From NCBI GenBank assembly GCA_030917105.1, contig JAUPVI010000026.1, positions 1 to 9,667 on the forward strand: a stretch of DNA of 9,667 nucleotides, written 5' to 3'. This document shows positions 1 through 6,497 of the stretch, piece after piece. The stretch's first letter is position 1; each line of letters opens with the position of its first letter. Made by a program: the position numbers and the translations under genes. Under the pieces are notes generated by a model that saw only the letters and a program-made list of their open reading frames with translations, made no database searches and had not been told where the DNA came from. The stretch comes from Candidatus Babelota bacterium. GTDB taxonomy: Bacteria > Babelota > Babeliae > Babelales > JAUPTZ01.

Positions 1-72
1 ATGAATAACAATAACGCCAAATCCTACCTCTCAGAAGGAGAAGTAGGTCTTAATGACAGTAGCCCATTCTGA
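1..72 (+). CDS. C-terminal end of an upstream gene (partial)
   Basis: The frame is open from the first base to a TGA at 70-72 and gives 23 residues ending in GLNDSSPF. The other two + frames hit stops within the first six bases. A strong hairpin terminator begins 28 bases after this stop, as expected for the end of a transcription unit. The ATG at position 1 may simply be an internal methionine, since only the window edge puts it first. The tail is hydrophilic and Asn/Ser-rich, and no function can be read from it. It could still be a chance open frame. Confidence 0.45.
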   Translation: MNNNNAKSYLSEGEVGLNDSSPF

Positions 73-100
73 TCAGCAGACACACCGCAGTAAAATACAG

Positions 101-132
101 AAAAGGGCCAGCACCTAAGCGCTGGCCCTTTT
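101..132. terminator. Bidirectional intrinsic terminator
   Basis: Arms AAAAGGGCCAGC (101-112) and GCTGGCCCTTTT (121-132) are perfectly complementary over 12 bases around an 8-base loop. The GC core is flanked by A on one side and T on the other, so it works in both directions. It sits between the + gene ending at 72 and the - gene ending at 203, and can terminate both. Its right arm and following bases resemble the second terminator at 870-907. Confidence 0.88.
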
Positions 133-202
133 CTCATACCTTCAGAATACTATTACAACCTTGCTCTGCTTCATTGCAGCTAGCAACGCTATATTCATCT
201 TT

Positions 203-745
203 TTAGTTATGCCAGACCTCCTGATACATTTCCGAGCTTACGCTGTTAAATTCCTTCTTAAATTCTTCAAAGGGGAAAACCACATAGCGCACGTCGACCA
301 TTTTAAACGACTCCCGCTCTGCAGGATAAGGGATTACGTGAACGACTCCCTTATCCGACACCGCATTACCAATGCTAAAAAACGTATCCTTTCCATGATC
401 CCCTCTGAGCACAAAGTAGGTGCCAATATAGTCATTACGAATATACTCCACATAGACGTGAACAGGCTTATGAAAAGGATTGAGAGTGCTATCCAAATCC
501 TCAAGCTCGGCACAATAGGACGCAGAAGAACATGAACCACAGGTCACTTTATCACAAGTGGCAGGACAGAGCCATTCACAGGACGGAAAACCCAAGCTTT
601 TTAGTAACTGAAGCGCACAATGCCCTATCGTAAAATGATCATTGGGTACAATCGCTGCGGAATGACTCACGCGAGCCTCAGAAGCCAAAACGACATGAGG
701 CGCTATAACCACGGAAAAAACAAAAACTAAATTTTTTAACTTCAT
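203..745 (-). CDS. Cysteine-rich exported protein, unknown function
   Basis: This 180-residue protein is not recognised. I chose the ATG at 745 because AAAGGA lies about 8 bases upstream and because a signal peptide starts there directly: MKLK, a hydrophobic core, then a VLA-S cleavage site near residue 21. A longer in-frame start at 796 has neither. The mature N-terminal third has seven cysteines, at residues 43, 56, 60, 64, 69, 72 and 78. That suggests disulphide bonds in an oxidising compartment, or a metal site. The C-terminal half (about 95-165) alternates hydrophobic and charged residues like a small beta domain and has no membrane segment. The signal peptide is closely related to that of the next - gene (934-1470), but the mature parts do not align. 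A candidate promoter lies at 814-842 and the shared terminator at 101-132. Confidence 0.75.
   Translation of the reverse strand: MKLKNLVFVFSVVIAPHVVLASEARVSHSAAIVPNDHFTIGHCALQLLKSLGFPSCEWLCPATCDKVTCGSCSSASYCAELEDLDSTLNPFHKPVHVYVEYIRNDYIGTYFVLRGDHGKDTFFSIGNAVSDKGVVHVIPYPAERESFKMVDVRYVVFPFEEFKKEFNSVSSEMYQEVWHN
674..721 (-). repeat. Signal-peptide segment shared with 1375-1422 (copy 1)
   Basis: Read on the - strand, this 48-base stretch matches 1375-1422 at 39 of 48 positions without gaps. It encodes VFSVVIAPHVVLASEA here and VFCVVVAPHAVLASDA in the other copy. Similarity stops just after the predicted cleavage site. Confidence 0.8.
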
Positions 746-813
746 AAGAATTTCCTTTAATGAATAAAATAAAGCAAGATGCAGAAATGCTACCATCTAG
801 GACAAAAGAACGC

Positions 814-842
814 AATATACCGCCTGGGTTTTGTCTTACCAA
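814..842 (-). promoter_or_regulatory. Candidate promoter for the cysteine-rich exported protein
   Basis: On the - strand there is TTGGTA (842-837), a 17-base spacer, then TATATT (819-814). Predicted transcription starts near 807, leaving a leader of about 60 bases before the ATG at 745. The match is 4/6 and 5/6 to the sigma-70 consensus. It lies downstream of the terminator of the preceding - gene, which fits independent transcription. Confidence 0.45.
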
Positions 843-869
843 CGTGATATTGTCACAACTCTACCAAAC

Positions 870-907
870 AAAGGGGCCAATGCTTTCTCCAAGCGCTAGC
901 CCCTTTT
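870..907 (-). terminator. Intrinsic terminator of the 934-1470 gene
   Basis: AAAGGGGC (870-877) pairs with GCCCCTTT (899-906). Inside, after three irregular positions, GCTT pairs with AAGC. It lies 27 bases past the stop of the - gene at 934. On the - strand the stem ends in TTT followed by a T-rich stretch. The right arm plus flank (AAGCGCTAGCCCC then TTTT) closely resembles 117-132, which suggests the two loci were duplicated together with their terminators. Confidence 0.7.
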
Positions 908-933
908 ATCATAAACTCAATTCTTATTTAACC

Positions 934-1470
934 CTATCGGCGCCCATAAGACTTTCGGAGTGCAGATTGAAAATCGCAAAAAGGGCAGAGAAAACTATAG
1001 CTGAACAAGACGTTCTGCTGCAATTCTTTCAGAGTAGCAATCTTACGCAATCTGATGAAGCCCTCTGCAGTCAATCCTGGCATAATTTCATAAAGTGGAC
1101 TTTCTTCAGTGGCATCTACAGGGCGGATACATATACGCGAAACAGAAGAATGCTCTTCACCATTCGCCCACTCCAGATAGGCTTTGTCATCGGGGTTAAC
1201 CCTCAACCATGCTTCTTTAGACCTCATCCACCGTCCTTCGGACGGTAAATACCCCCCGTTATAATTAGCTGGCGCAATTTTGTAAAACCGCTCTTTCAAC
1301 CATGCAGCGGCAGTGGGGATGCATGACCACGAGTAAAGCCCGGCGGTCTCACAAGTAATCGACTCTACTGCTAAAGCATCAGAAGCTAACACGGCATGGG
1401 GCGCTACAACTACACAAAAAACAATAGTCAGGACGCAGAAAATCACTCCCTTTGTGATGGGGCCAGACAA
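934..1470 (-). CDS. Exported protein, unknown function, non-ATG start
   Basis: From the TTG at 1470 this gives 178 residues, with a signal peptide (core about residues 9-27, cleavage near VLA-S at 28-30). It is then a hydrophilic protein with several Trp, Cys at 40, 50, 114, 162 and 165, and a CPFC motif near the C-terminus. No ATG is available in frame. The TTG has no ribosome site in front of it. An AAAGGGA sequence that aligns with the paralogue's Shine-Dalgarno site abuts a GTG (1446-1444) with no spacing. Compared with the 203-745 gene, the stretch between that site and the signal-peptide core is 6 bases shorter, just where the start codon should be. The gene may use a poor start, or initiation may be damaged. 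The reading frame itself is intact. Function unknown. Confidence 0.6.
   Translation of the reverse strand: MSGPITKGVIFCVLTIVFCVVVAPHAVLASDALAVESITCETAGLYSWSCIPTAAAWLKERFYKIAPANYNGGYLPSEGRWMRSKEAWLRVNPDDKAYLEWANGEEHSSVSRICIRPVDATEESPLYEIMPGLTAEGFIRLRKIATLKELQQNVLFSYSFLCPFCDFQSALRKSYGRR
1375..1422 (-). repeat. Signal-peptide segment shared with 674-721 (copy 2)
   Basis: Second copy of the 48-base signal-peptide-coding segment, 39/48 identical to copy 1. The differences are mostly silent or conservative (VVIAPHVVLAS against VVVAPHAVLAS), which argues that the export signal is still under selection. Confidence 0.8.
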
Positions 1471-1475
1471 GGCTT

Positions 1476-1503
1476 TTTACAAAACACTCAAATAGTGTAG
1501 AAT
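1476..1503 (+). promoter_or_regulatory. Sigma-70-type promoter for the 1540-2367 gene
   Basis: TTTACA (1476-1481), a 16-base spacer and TAGAAT (1498-1503) are each 5/6 matches to consensus. Transcription would begin near 1510, about 30 bases before the ATG. It lies in the 69-base gap between the divergent genes at 1470 (-) and 1540 (+). Confidence 0.65.
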
Positions 1504-1539
1504 TTATGCATACTTATTACTTTATCGAAAGAAAAATTC

Positions 1540-2367
1540 ATGAAAAAAGGCACGCTAGGCCGTTCTCTTCCCCTACTCCTTCTGGTCATTATAAGCTTTG
1601 GCACAATCGCCAGCCCCACCCCGCTTGAAATGGCCATGGCAAAAACCAAAGGTTGGGCAAAATTTGCCATCCAGGAGCTGGGAACCGACAAAAAAACGGG
1701 CCGCCAGCTCCGTAGCTATGTAGAGGGGAAAGTGATTGCTCTGTACGATCAGCGGGCTAAGGACTTTTGCGGAACCCTCCTCTACGACAAGAAAAAGAAG
1801 GTTTTTGCCATCTCCACCACCGACAGAAACTTCAACACATTCACCATTGAAAAATCTGAGCTCATAGAATTCTTTCAAGACAATCCCAATATTGCGGTCT
1901 GCGAGGTCCCAGGCTACTTGAGCATGCAAAAAAAGGCTCCATTCTTTTGGATGGGAGGGGCTGTCATTCTAGGATCACTTCTCTTTGCCCTCGGCGTCGC
2001 TATGGCAAAAAGCAGAATACGAGAAATTCGCAGCGAAAATGGAGGCCAGGGGGTCGCTGGCCAATTGGCTATCGATACCGGCTGGGCAGTAACCAAAATT
2101 ATCCTCATGACAACAATTGAAACAATAATTAATAATACGCTTGGCTTTCGCAGTCCCATCGTCCCGGTTCTTGGGGGGGCTTTTTATGGTAAAAGCGACT
2201 TTGTCCTCCCTATCATCGGCGGCACCATACTTGCCGGTATTCCTGCTGCCGTGTTGATCAAGCGGCTCTGTTTTGACAGCTACCGCTCACCTTTTGAGGT
2301 TTTAGCCGCCACAAAAATAGCACTAGACAAGGCTGCAGCAAAGAAACAAGCAAACGCTCGAAGTTGA
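1540..2367 (+). CDS. Exported protein with membrane-anchored C-terminal half, unknown
   Basis: This 275-residue protein is not recognised. The ATG follows a weak GAAAG site by 8 bases and a good promoter. Residues 1-25 form a signal peptide or first anchor: MKKGTLGR, a Leu/Ile-rich core, then IAS-P. Residues about 30-130 are a soluble, Lys-rich domain with phrases such as VIALYDQRAKDF and KKVFAISTTDRNF that suggest beta strands. Residues 134-156 are a clear transmembrane helix. A second hydrophobic stretch lies at about 205-241, with a weaker one at 180-200. The C-terminal tail is an Ala/Lys-rich amphipathic helix. The protein is therefore likely an envelope protein with an external domain followed by a small multi-helix membrane part. 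Its stop codon lies inside the rpmA promoter, so it abuts the housekeeping block but is transcribed from its own promoter. No enzyme motif was seen. Confidence 0.75.
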   Translation: MKKGTLGRSLPLLLLVIISFGTIASPTPLEMAMAKTKGWAKFAIQELGTDKKTGRQLRSYVEGKVIALYDQRAKDFCGTLLYDKKKKVFAISTTDRNFNTFTIEKSELIEFFQDNPNIAVCEVPGYLSMQKKAPFFWMGGAVILGSLLFALGVAMAKSRIREIRSENGGQGVAGQLAIDTGWAVTKIILMTTIETIINNTLGFRSPIVPVLGGAFYGKSDFVLPIIGGTILAGIPAAVLIKRLCFDSYRSPFEVLAATKIALDKAAAKKQANARS

Positions 2368-2391
2368 CATTTGTACAGAATATGTCATGAT
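2364..2391 (+). promoter_or_regulatory. rpmA promoter overlapping the upstream stop codon
   Basis: A perfect TTGACA (2364-2369) contains the TGA stop of the preceding gene. With a 16-base spacer it is followed by CATGAT (2386-2391, 4/6). Transcription near 2398 would give a 70-base rpmA leader whose first element is a short GGGC-AGTA-GCCC hairpin (2404-2415). The hairpin is followed only by TTCTAAATTTT, so it could also be a weak terminator for the upstream gene. Confidence 0.5.
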
Positions 2392-2466
2392 TTAGCCTGT
2401 TTTGGGCAGTAGCCCTTCTAAATTTTCAAAATAATTACTCAACTATTTATTCACTAGGAGCACACG

Positions 2467-2721
2467 ATGGCAACAAGTAAAAGCGGTGGTTCTACTCAGA
2501 ACGGTCGTGATTCAATAGGCAAACGTCTTGGCTGTAAGCGTTTTGACGGCCAAGTAGTAAACTCAGGCGAAATTCTGGTAAGACAACGTGGATCACGCGT
2601 AAACCCAGGTGTTGGTGTTATGCAAGGATCTGATGACACTTTGTTTGCTATAATTCCTGGTAGTGTAAAGTTTTATCAAGGCTTCAAAGGTCGTAAATTC
2701 GTAAAGATCGAAGCGGCGTAA
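2467..2721 (+). CDS. rpmA: Large-subunit ribosomal protein bL27
   Basis: This 84-residue protein has the family's usual length and signature: GGST-NGRDS near the start, KRLG-KRF at 19-26, then a VRQRG motif, a G-DDTLFA motif and the GRKFVKIE ending. bL27 is a 50S protein whose N-terminal tail reaches toward the peptidyl-transferase centre and the tRNA ends. The start is fixed by TAGGAG six bases upstream. There is no cleavable N-terminal extension of the kind found in Firmicutes. The tail reads MATSKSGGST, with one lysine where the classical AHKKAGGST has two. The usual partner rplU (bL21) is not next to it. Upstream is an unrelated exported-protein gene, and secF follows after 92 bases. Confidence 0.97.
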   Translation: MATSKSGGSTQNGRDSIGKRLGCKRFDGQVVNSGEILVRQRGSRVNPGVGVMQGSDDTLFAIIPGSVKFYQGFKGRKFVKIEAA

Positions 2722-2813
2722 GCCCTTTCAATCTGTTTTCTTTATTTATTTGCTTTTTTAAGGTACAAAAGGCCCCGAGTTTTATATTCGCTTTAAAAAA
2801 ATAAGGAGATACC

Positions 2814-3680
2814 GTGATCAATTTTCTGCGTTACCGTTTAGTTTGTGCAACATTCTCTGTGTTGTTCTTAGGTGCCGGTGTAGCAGCATACGTATATCGC
2901 GGTGGGTTTAATTACCATATCGACTTTGTGGGCGGTACTGAGCTGCAAGTAAGTTTTGAAAAACCTCTTTCCTCGTCTGATTTGCGCAATGCGCTCAATG
3001 AAGATGGATGGAAAGATCCCGTTATTCAAAGTATCGGATCTGCGAATAAACAATTTTTAATTCGTGTAAAGCAAAGCGACAAGTCGCTGGAAGAACGTTT
3101 CCTCAAAACAGCGGATAAGAAGCTCCGTGGCAACACGGTGACGCTTGATGACGTTTCATGGGTTGGCGCCGAAGTTGGTAATGACATTAAATGGGACGCC
3201 TTCATCGCTATTCTTTTTGCCTTGCTTGGCATGCTGGCATACATTGCTCTCCGCTCACAATATCGCTTTGCGATAGGTGCTGTGTCCGCCTTAGTCCATG
3301 ACGTATTAGCAGTTCTAGTTGTTCTCTTGCTGTTAAACGAACAAATTTCACTCAATGTTTTGGCGGCGCTTTTGACAACGCTTGGGTACTCGATCAACGA
3401 TACCATCGTTATCTTTAGCCGCATCCAAGAAAACTTCACTCTTCTGAAAACCAATACTGAAGAAGAGATCGTAAATATAAGTATTAATCAAACGCTGCGT
3501 CGCACATTGCTGACAAGTTTTACCACATTTTTGGCCGTTTTATCCCTCTACTTATTAGGTGGCGAAGCGCTCAAAGGATTCTCGCTCTCGATGCTTGTCG
3601 GTATCGTGGCAGGAACCTACTCATCAATCTACATAGCAAGCCCAATAATGCTTGCCATTGGTAGCGCTCAACAGCGCTAA
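2814..3680 (+). CDS. secF: Protein translocase subunit SecF
   Basis: SecF works with SecD in the inner membrane, using the proton-motive force to pull proteins through SecYEG to the outside. The 288-residue product has the family layout. TM1 is at about 7-28. The diagnostic IDFVGGTEL lies at 36-44, followed by a small periplasmic domain (45-120) and five more helices (about 127-148, 153-174, 178-199, 229-249, 255-280). Conserved stretches include VHDVLAVL (161-168), GYSINDTIVIFSRIQEN (191-207) and TLLTSFTTF (231-239). The start is GTG at 2814, with AAGGAG five bases upstream. secD and yajC, often adjacent, are absent here, so secD must lie elsewhere or this is a split arrangement. No intrinsic terminator follows; see 3688-3804. 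Confidence 0.96.
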   Translation: MINFLRYRLVCATFSVLFLGAGVAAYVYRGGFNYHIDFVGGTELQVSFEKPLSSSDLRNALNEDGWKDPVIQSIGSANKQFLIRVKQSDKSLEERFLKTADKKLRGNTVTLDDVSWVGAEVGNDIKWDAFIAILFALLGMLAYIALRSQYRFAIGAVSALVHDVLAVLVVLLLLNEQISLNVLAALLTTLGYSINDTIVIFSRIQENFTLLKTNTEEEIVNISINQTLRRTLLTSFTTFLAVLSLYLLGGEALKGFSLSMLVGIVAGTYSSIYIASPIMLAIGSAQQR

Positions 3681-3687
3681 AAACGGA

Positions 3688-3804
3688 TTGATGAGAATTT
3701 GAATACCAGTCCATATTAAAACCATTTGCTTAAAATAGATGTTTTTTGCCCCACACATTGATACTGTGTGTCATGGTAGTTCTTTTTTGGAACATTCTCA
3801 TTAA
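3688..3804 (+). other. Possible structured RNA between secF and rho
   Basis: The bases TTGATGAGAAT (3688-3698) can pair with ATTCTCATTAA (3794-3804) over 11 positions, with one G-U. The stem encloses ACCAT (3721-3725) with ATGGT (3773-3777), a CACACA/TGTGTG hairpin (3752-3757 with 3765-3770), and a GTTC/GGAAC hairpin around a T-run (3779-3793). The fold ends 26 bases before the rho ATG. It could be a rho leader or the secF 3' end. Rho is known in E. coli to control its own gene by termination in the leader, so an attenuator role is possible but inferred. No strong promoter is visible inside; TAAAAT (3731-3736) and TTGCCC-17-TGTCAT (3746-3774) are weak candidates. Confidence 0.3.
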
Positions 3805-3830
3805 CCCATTTCTAGCTTGCGAGTTGACCG

Positions 3831-5441
3831 ATGCCAGATAAAATAGCTCCACAATCCATTATTGATGCACCAAAAGAAACGATAACATCTCCAGCGCCAG
3901 ACACGCAAGACTCGATCATCGCCGAAGCGCTAGAAGCCTTGAATACTGCTGCATCACCAGAAAATCAGGTCGCGGTCGCCCAACAAGAACCAGGCCAACG
4001 ACAACAGAATCCAAACCAACAGCGCCGTCCTCATAATAATGACCGTCGCCGTGACGACAAGTTTGGGCGCAACAATGGTCGACGTTCGCCACAAGGACAA
4101 CCAACACGCGCCAATAGCGGCCCTGAAGAAGAAACGTACGAAGATCAGTTAGCGACTCAAGACAACAGCGGCGCGCCACGACGTGCGGTTTCTGTCCAAG
4201 AACTCAAAGAAATGAGCATCAACGAGCTGATCGAATATGCAACAAAAATTGGCATCAAAGAACCGTCGTCCTATAAAAAGCAAGATTTGGTTTTCCGCAT
4301 TGTCTGTGTTGAACTTGAACGTCGCGCAGACGTTCATGGCGAAGGTATTTTGGAAAAGTTACCTGATGGATACGGTTTTCTGCGTTCACCAAAATTTAAC
4401 TATGTTCCTGGCCCAGATGACATCTATGTCTCCCCGGCGCACATCAAACGCTTTAGCCTTCGTACTGGTGACTCTATTAAGGGGATCCTTCGTCGGCCAA
4501 AAGAATCGGAAAAATATTTCGCGCTTCAACGCGTAGATATGGTTAACGACCAGCCTGCATCTCAGTCGGTTCGCAACACCTTATTTGAAAACTTAACACC
4601 ACTTTTCCCGAATGAGCGATTTAAGCTTGAGGGAGATTCAACAAATATTTCGACTCGTATCATGGATATGTTGACTCCAATTGGTAAAGGCCAACGGAGC
4701 TTGATCGTGGCGCCACCGCGAACCGGTAAAACGGTCCTGCTTAAAGACATTGCCAACATCATTGCACAACAACACCCTGAAGCGATCTTACTCATCCTTT
4801 TGATCGATGAGCGCCCAGAAGAAGTAACCGACATGCAGCGTTCGATCAAAGGAGAAGTGGTATCTTCTACTTTTGACGAATACGCGACTCGTCACGTACA
4901 AGTAGCTGAAGTTGTGCTCGAAAAGGCAAAGCGTTTAGTTGAATGCGGCAAAGACGTTGTTATTATTCTTGACTCTCTTACTCGTTTAGCACGTGCTTAC
5001 AATACCCTGTCACCATCAAGCGGCAAGGTATTGAGTGGCGGTATTGATGCCGCTGCGTTGCAACGTCCAAAACGCTTTTTTGGTGCCGCACGTAAGGCTG
5101 AAGAAGGTGGATCACTTACTATTATCGCCAGCGTACTGGTAGAAACCGGCTCCCGTATGGACGAAGTTATCTTCGAAGAATTTAAAGGTACTGGCAACAT
5201 GGAAATTCACCTAACGCGTAAATTATCCAACCGCCGTGTATATCCAGCCTTTGACCTGCAAGCGTCAGGTACTCGCCGTGAAGACTTGTTGCTCAACGAA
5301 GCAGAATTAAACCGTGCATGGATCTTACAAAAGTTCCTTGGTGGCATGAACGTCGTAGAAGGTATGGAATTGCTCATCGATAAGATGAAAAAAACCAAAA
5401 CCAACGATGAATTCTGGGAACTCATGAATAAGAAAAAGTAG
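3831..5441 (+). CDS. rho: Transcription termination factor Rho, with a long N-terminal extension
   Basis: Rho is a hexameric RNA-dependent ATPase that ends transcription and releases RNA. The 536-residue product is about 115 longer than E. coli Rho, nearly all in a low-complexity N-terminal tail. The Gln/Asn/Arg-rich core of the tail is at about 52-92. Then come the Rho N-terminal helical domain (about 121-165), the cold-shock-like primary RNA-binding domain (about 168-236, with DGYGFLRS and GPDDIYVSP), and the ATPase: Walker A APPRTGKT (294-301), the catalytic-Glu motif IDERPEEV (325-332), Walker B VVIILD (376-381), Q-loop SGGIDAAALQRPKRFF (402-417), R-loop region KAEEGGS (422-428) and an arginine in SGTRRED (479-485). 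All key residues are present. The ATG has only a weak GAG site seven bases upstream. tsaD starts four bases after the stop. Confidence 0.98.
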   Translation: MPDKIAPQSIIDAPKETITSPAPDTQDSIIAEALEALNTAASPENQVAVAQQEPGQRQQNPNQQRRPHNNDRRRDDKFGRNNGRRSPQGQPTRANSGPEEETYEDQLATQDNSGAPRRAVSVQELKEMSINELIEYATKIGIKEPSSYKKQDLVFRIVCVELERRADVHGEGILEKLPDGYGFLRSPKFNYVPGPDDIYVSPAHIKRFSLRTGDSIKGILRRPKESEKYFALQRVDMVNDQPASQSVRNTLFENLTPLFPNERFKLEGDSTNISTRIMDMLTPIGKGQRSLIVAPPRTGKTVLLKDIANIIAQQHPEAILLILLIDERPEEVTDMQRSIKGEVVSSTFDEYATRHVQVAEVVLEKAKRLVECGKDVVIILDSLTRLARAYNTLSPSSGKVLSGGIDAAALQRPKRFFGAARKAEEGGSLTIIASVLVETGSRMDEVIFEEFKGTGNMEIHLTRKLSNRRVYPAFDLQASGTRREDLLLNEAELNRAWILQKFLGGMNVVEGMELLIDKMKKTKTNDEFWELMNKKK

Positions 5442-5445
5442 AAAA

Positions 5446-6489
5446 ATGGCTTTAATTTTAGGCATTGAGAGCTCGTGCGACGATACCGCAGCTGCAGTTT
5501 TTGACACAGCTCAACAGAAAATTTTGGCATACCGCACCTACTCACAGCAAACGCACCTTGAGTATGGTGGGGTAGTACCAGAGCTCGCTTCGCGCTCTCA
5601 CCTAGAAAAGATTGGTCCTGTCGTTGCACTCACTCTTAAGCAGGCGAATTGCACTATACAAGACATTACTGCCATCGCAGTAACCAGCAAGCCAGGACTT
5701 GCCGGCTCATTACTTGTCGGTTTGTGTTATGCCAAAGGCCTTGCTTTTGCTCGCAATATTCCATTGATTGCAGTCAATCACCTTGAAGGTCATATATTTT
5801 CTTCATTTCTTAATTTAGACGGTACAGTTCGTACCGAAATACCATTTCCTCATCTATGTCTTACAGCTTCTGGCGGACATACGGCACTCTATTTGGTAAC
5901 AGATTTTGGCGAATTTACGCTCCTTGGACAAACGCGAGATGACGCAGCAGGCGAGGCATTTGATAAAATTGCCAAACTCATAGGATTTAGTTATCCCGGC
6001 GGCGCAACTATCGAAAAACTTGCCCGTGAAGCAGGATTTCGTGACGTGTATACCTATCCTCGCAATAAATTTATGTCGACTGATTATTCATTCAGTTTTT
6101 CCGGCCTCAAAACGGCCGTTCTGTATGACTTGGCAAAACAAGGCTTTGTCGACCTAAAGACGGGACAACGCACCACGCTCCTTACTGCAGAAATTCAACA
6201 AAATGTTGCTAGCTCATTACTCATCTGCATTGGCGATATTTTTGAAAAAACCATAGTCAACGCACTGGAAGAAGCACAACATAAAATTGAAGCAGTGACC
6301 TTTGTCGGCGGCGTTGCTTGCAACAAATATCTTGGCGCCTTGTTGGCATTGGCCGCGGAACGATGCAAAGCGACTCTCTTTACCAGCCCACCACCATTTT
6401 GCACCGACAACGCTGCAATGATCGCTTTTGTCGGCGCGTACAAGTTCACTAAGGGAGAAATAGCACCACTCGATGTAGATATTTTCTAG
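5446..6489 (+). CDS. tsaD: tRNA N6-threonylcarbamoyladenosine transferase subunit TsaD
   Basis: TsaD transfers the threonylcarbamoyl group from threonylcarbamoyl-AMP to A37 of ANN-decoding tRNAs, working with TsaB and TsaE after TsaC makes the intermediate. The 347-residue protein is full length and has the ASKHA-fold markers: GIESSCDDTAAAV (6-18), the metal-binding HLEGH (His112, His116), SGGHT (142-146), DDAAGEAFDK (165-174), SFSGLK (217-222), GGVACNKYL (288-296) and CTDNAAMIA (319-327), whose Asp321 is the third metal ligand. It starts four bases after the rho stop with no good ribosome site, so it is probably co-transcribed and translationally coupled. No tsaB, tsaC or tsaE is in the window. 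Its stop lies only eight bases from the stop of the convergent - gene. Confidence 0.97.
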   Translation: MALILGIESSCDDTAAAVFDTAQQKILAYRTYSQQTHLEYGGVVPELASRSHLEKIGPVVALTLKQANCTIQDITAIAVTSKPGLAGSLLVGLCYAKGLAFARNIPLIAVNHLEGHIFSSFLNLDGTVRTEIPFPHLCLTASGGHTALYLVTDFGEFTLLGQTRDDAAGEAFDKIAKLIGFSYPGGATIEKLAREAGFRDVYTYPRNKFMSTDYSFSFSGLKTAVLYDLAKQGFVDLKTGQRTTLLTAEIQQNVASSLLICIGDIFEKTIVNALEEAQHKIEAVTFVGGVACNKYLGALLALAAERCKATLFTSPPPFCTDNAAMIAFVGAYKFTKGEIAPLDVDIF

Positions 6490-6497
6490 GCGATTAT

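Noticed and set aside
161..535. Open + strand frame opposite the cysteine-rich exported protein gene
   Set aside because: It is the antisense of a gene with a signal peptide, ribosome site and paralogue, and has none of these itself.
746..796. N-terminal extension of the 203-745 protein to an ATG at 796
   Set aside because: The added 17 residues would sit before the signal peptide, and the ATG at 745 has a proper ribosome site.
844..856. GTGATATTGTCAC palindrome near the candidate promoter at 814-842
   Set aside because: Arms are only four bases and do not extend, so it is too weak to call an operator.
1231..1245. CCGTCC-TTC-GGACGG hairpin
   Set aside because: It lies inside the open coding frame of the 934-1470 gene with no T-run, and is explained by coding sequence.
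2722..2813. Terminator or promoter between rpmA and secF
   Set aside because: The T-rich stretch has no hairpin, and TATATT (2783-2788) has no -35 partner at a sensible distance; co-transcription is as likely.
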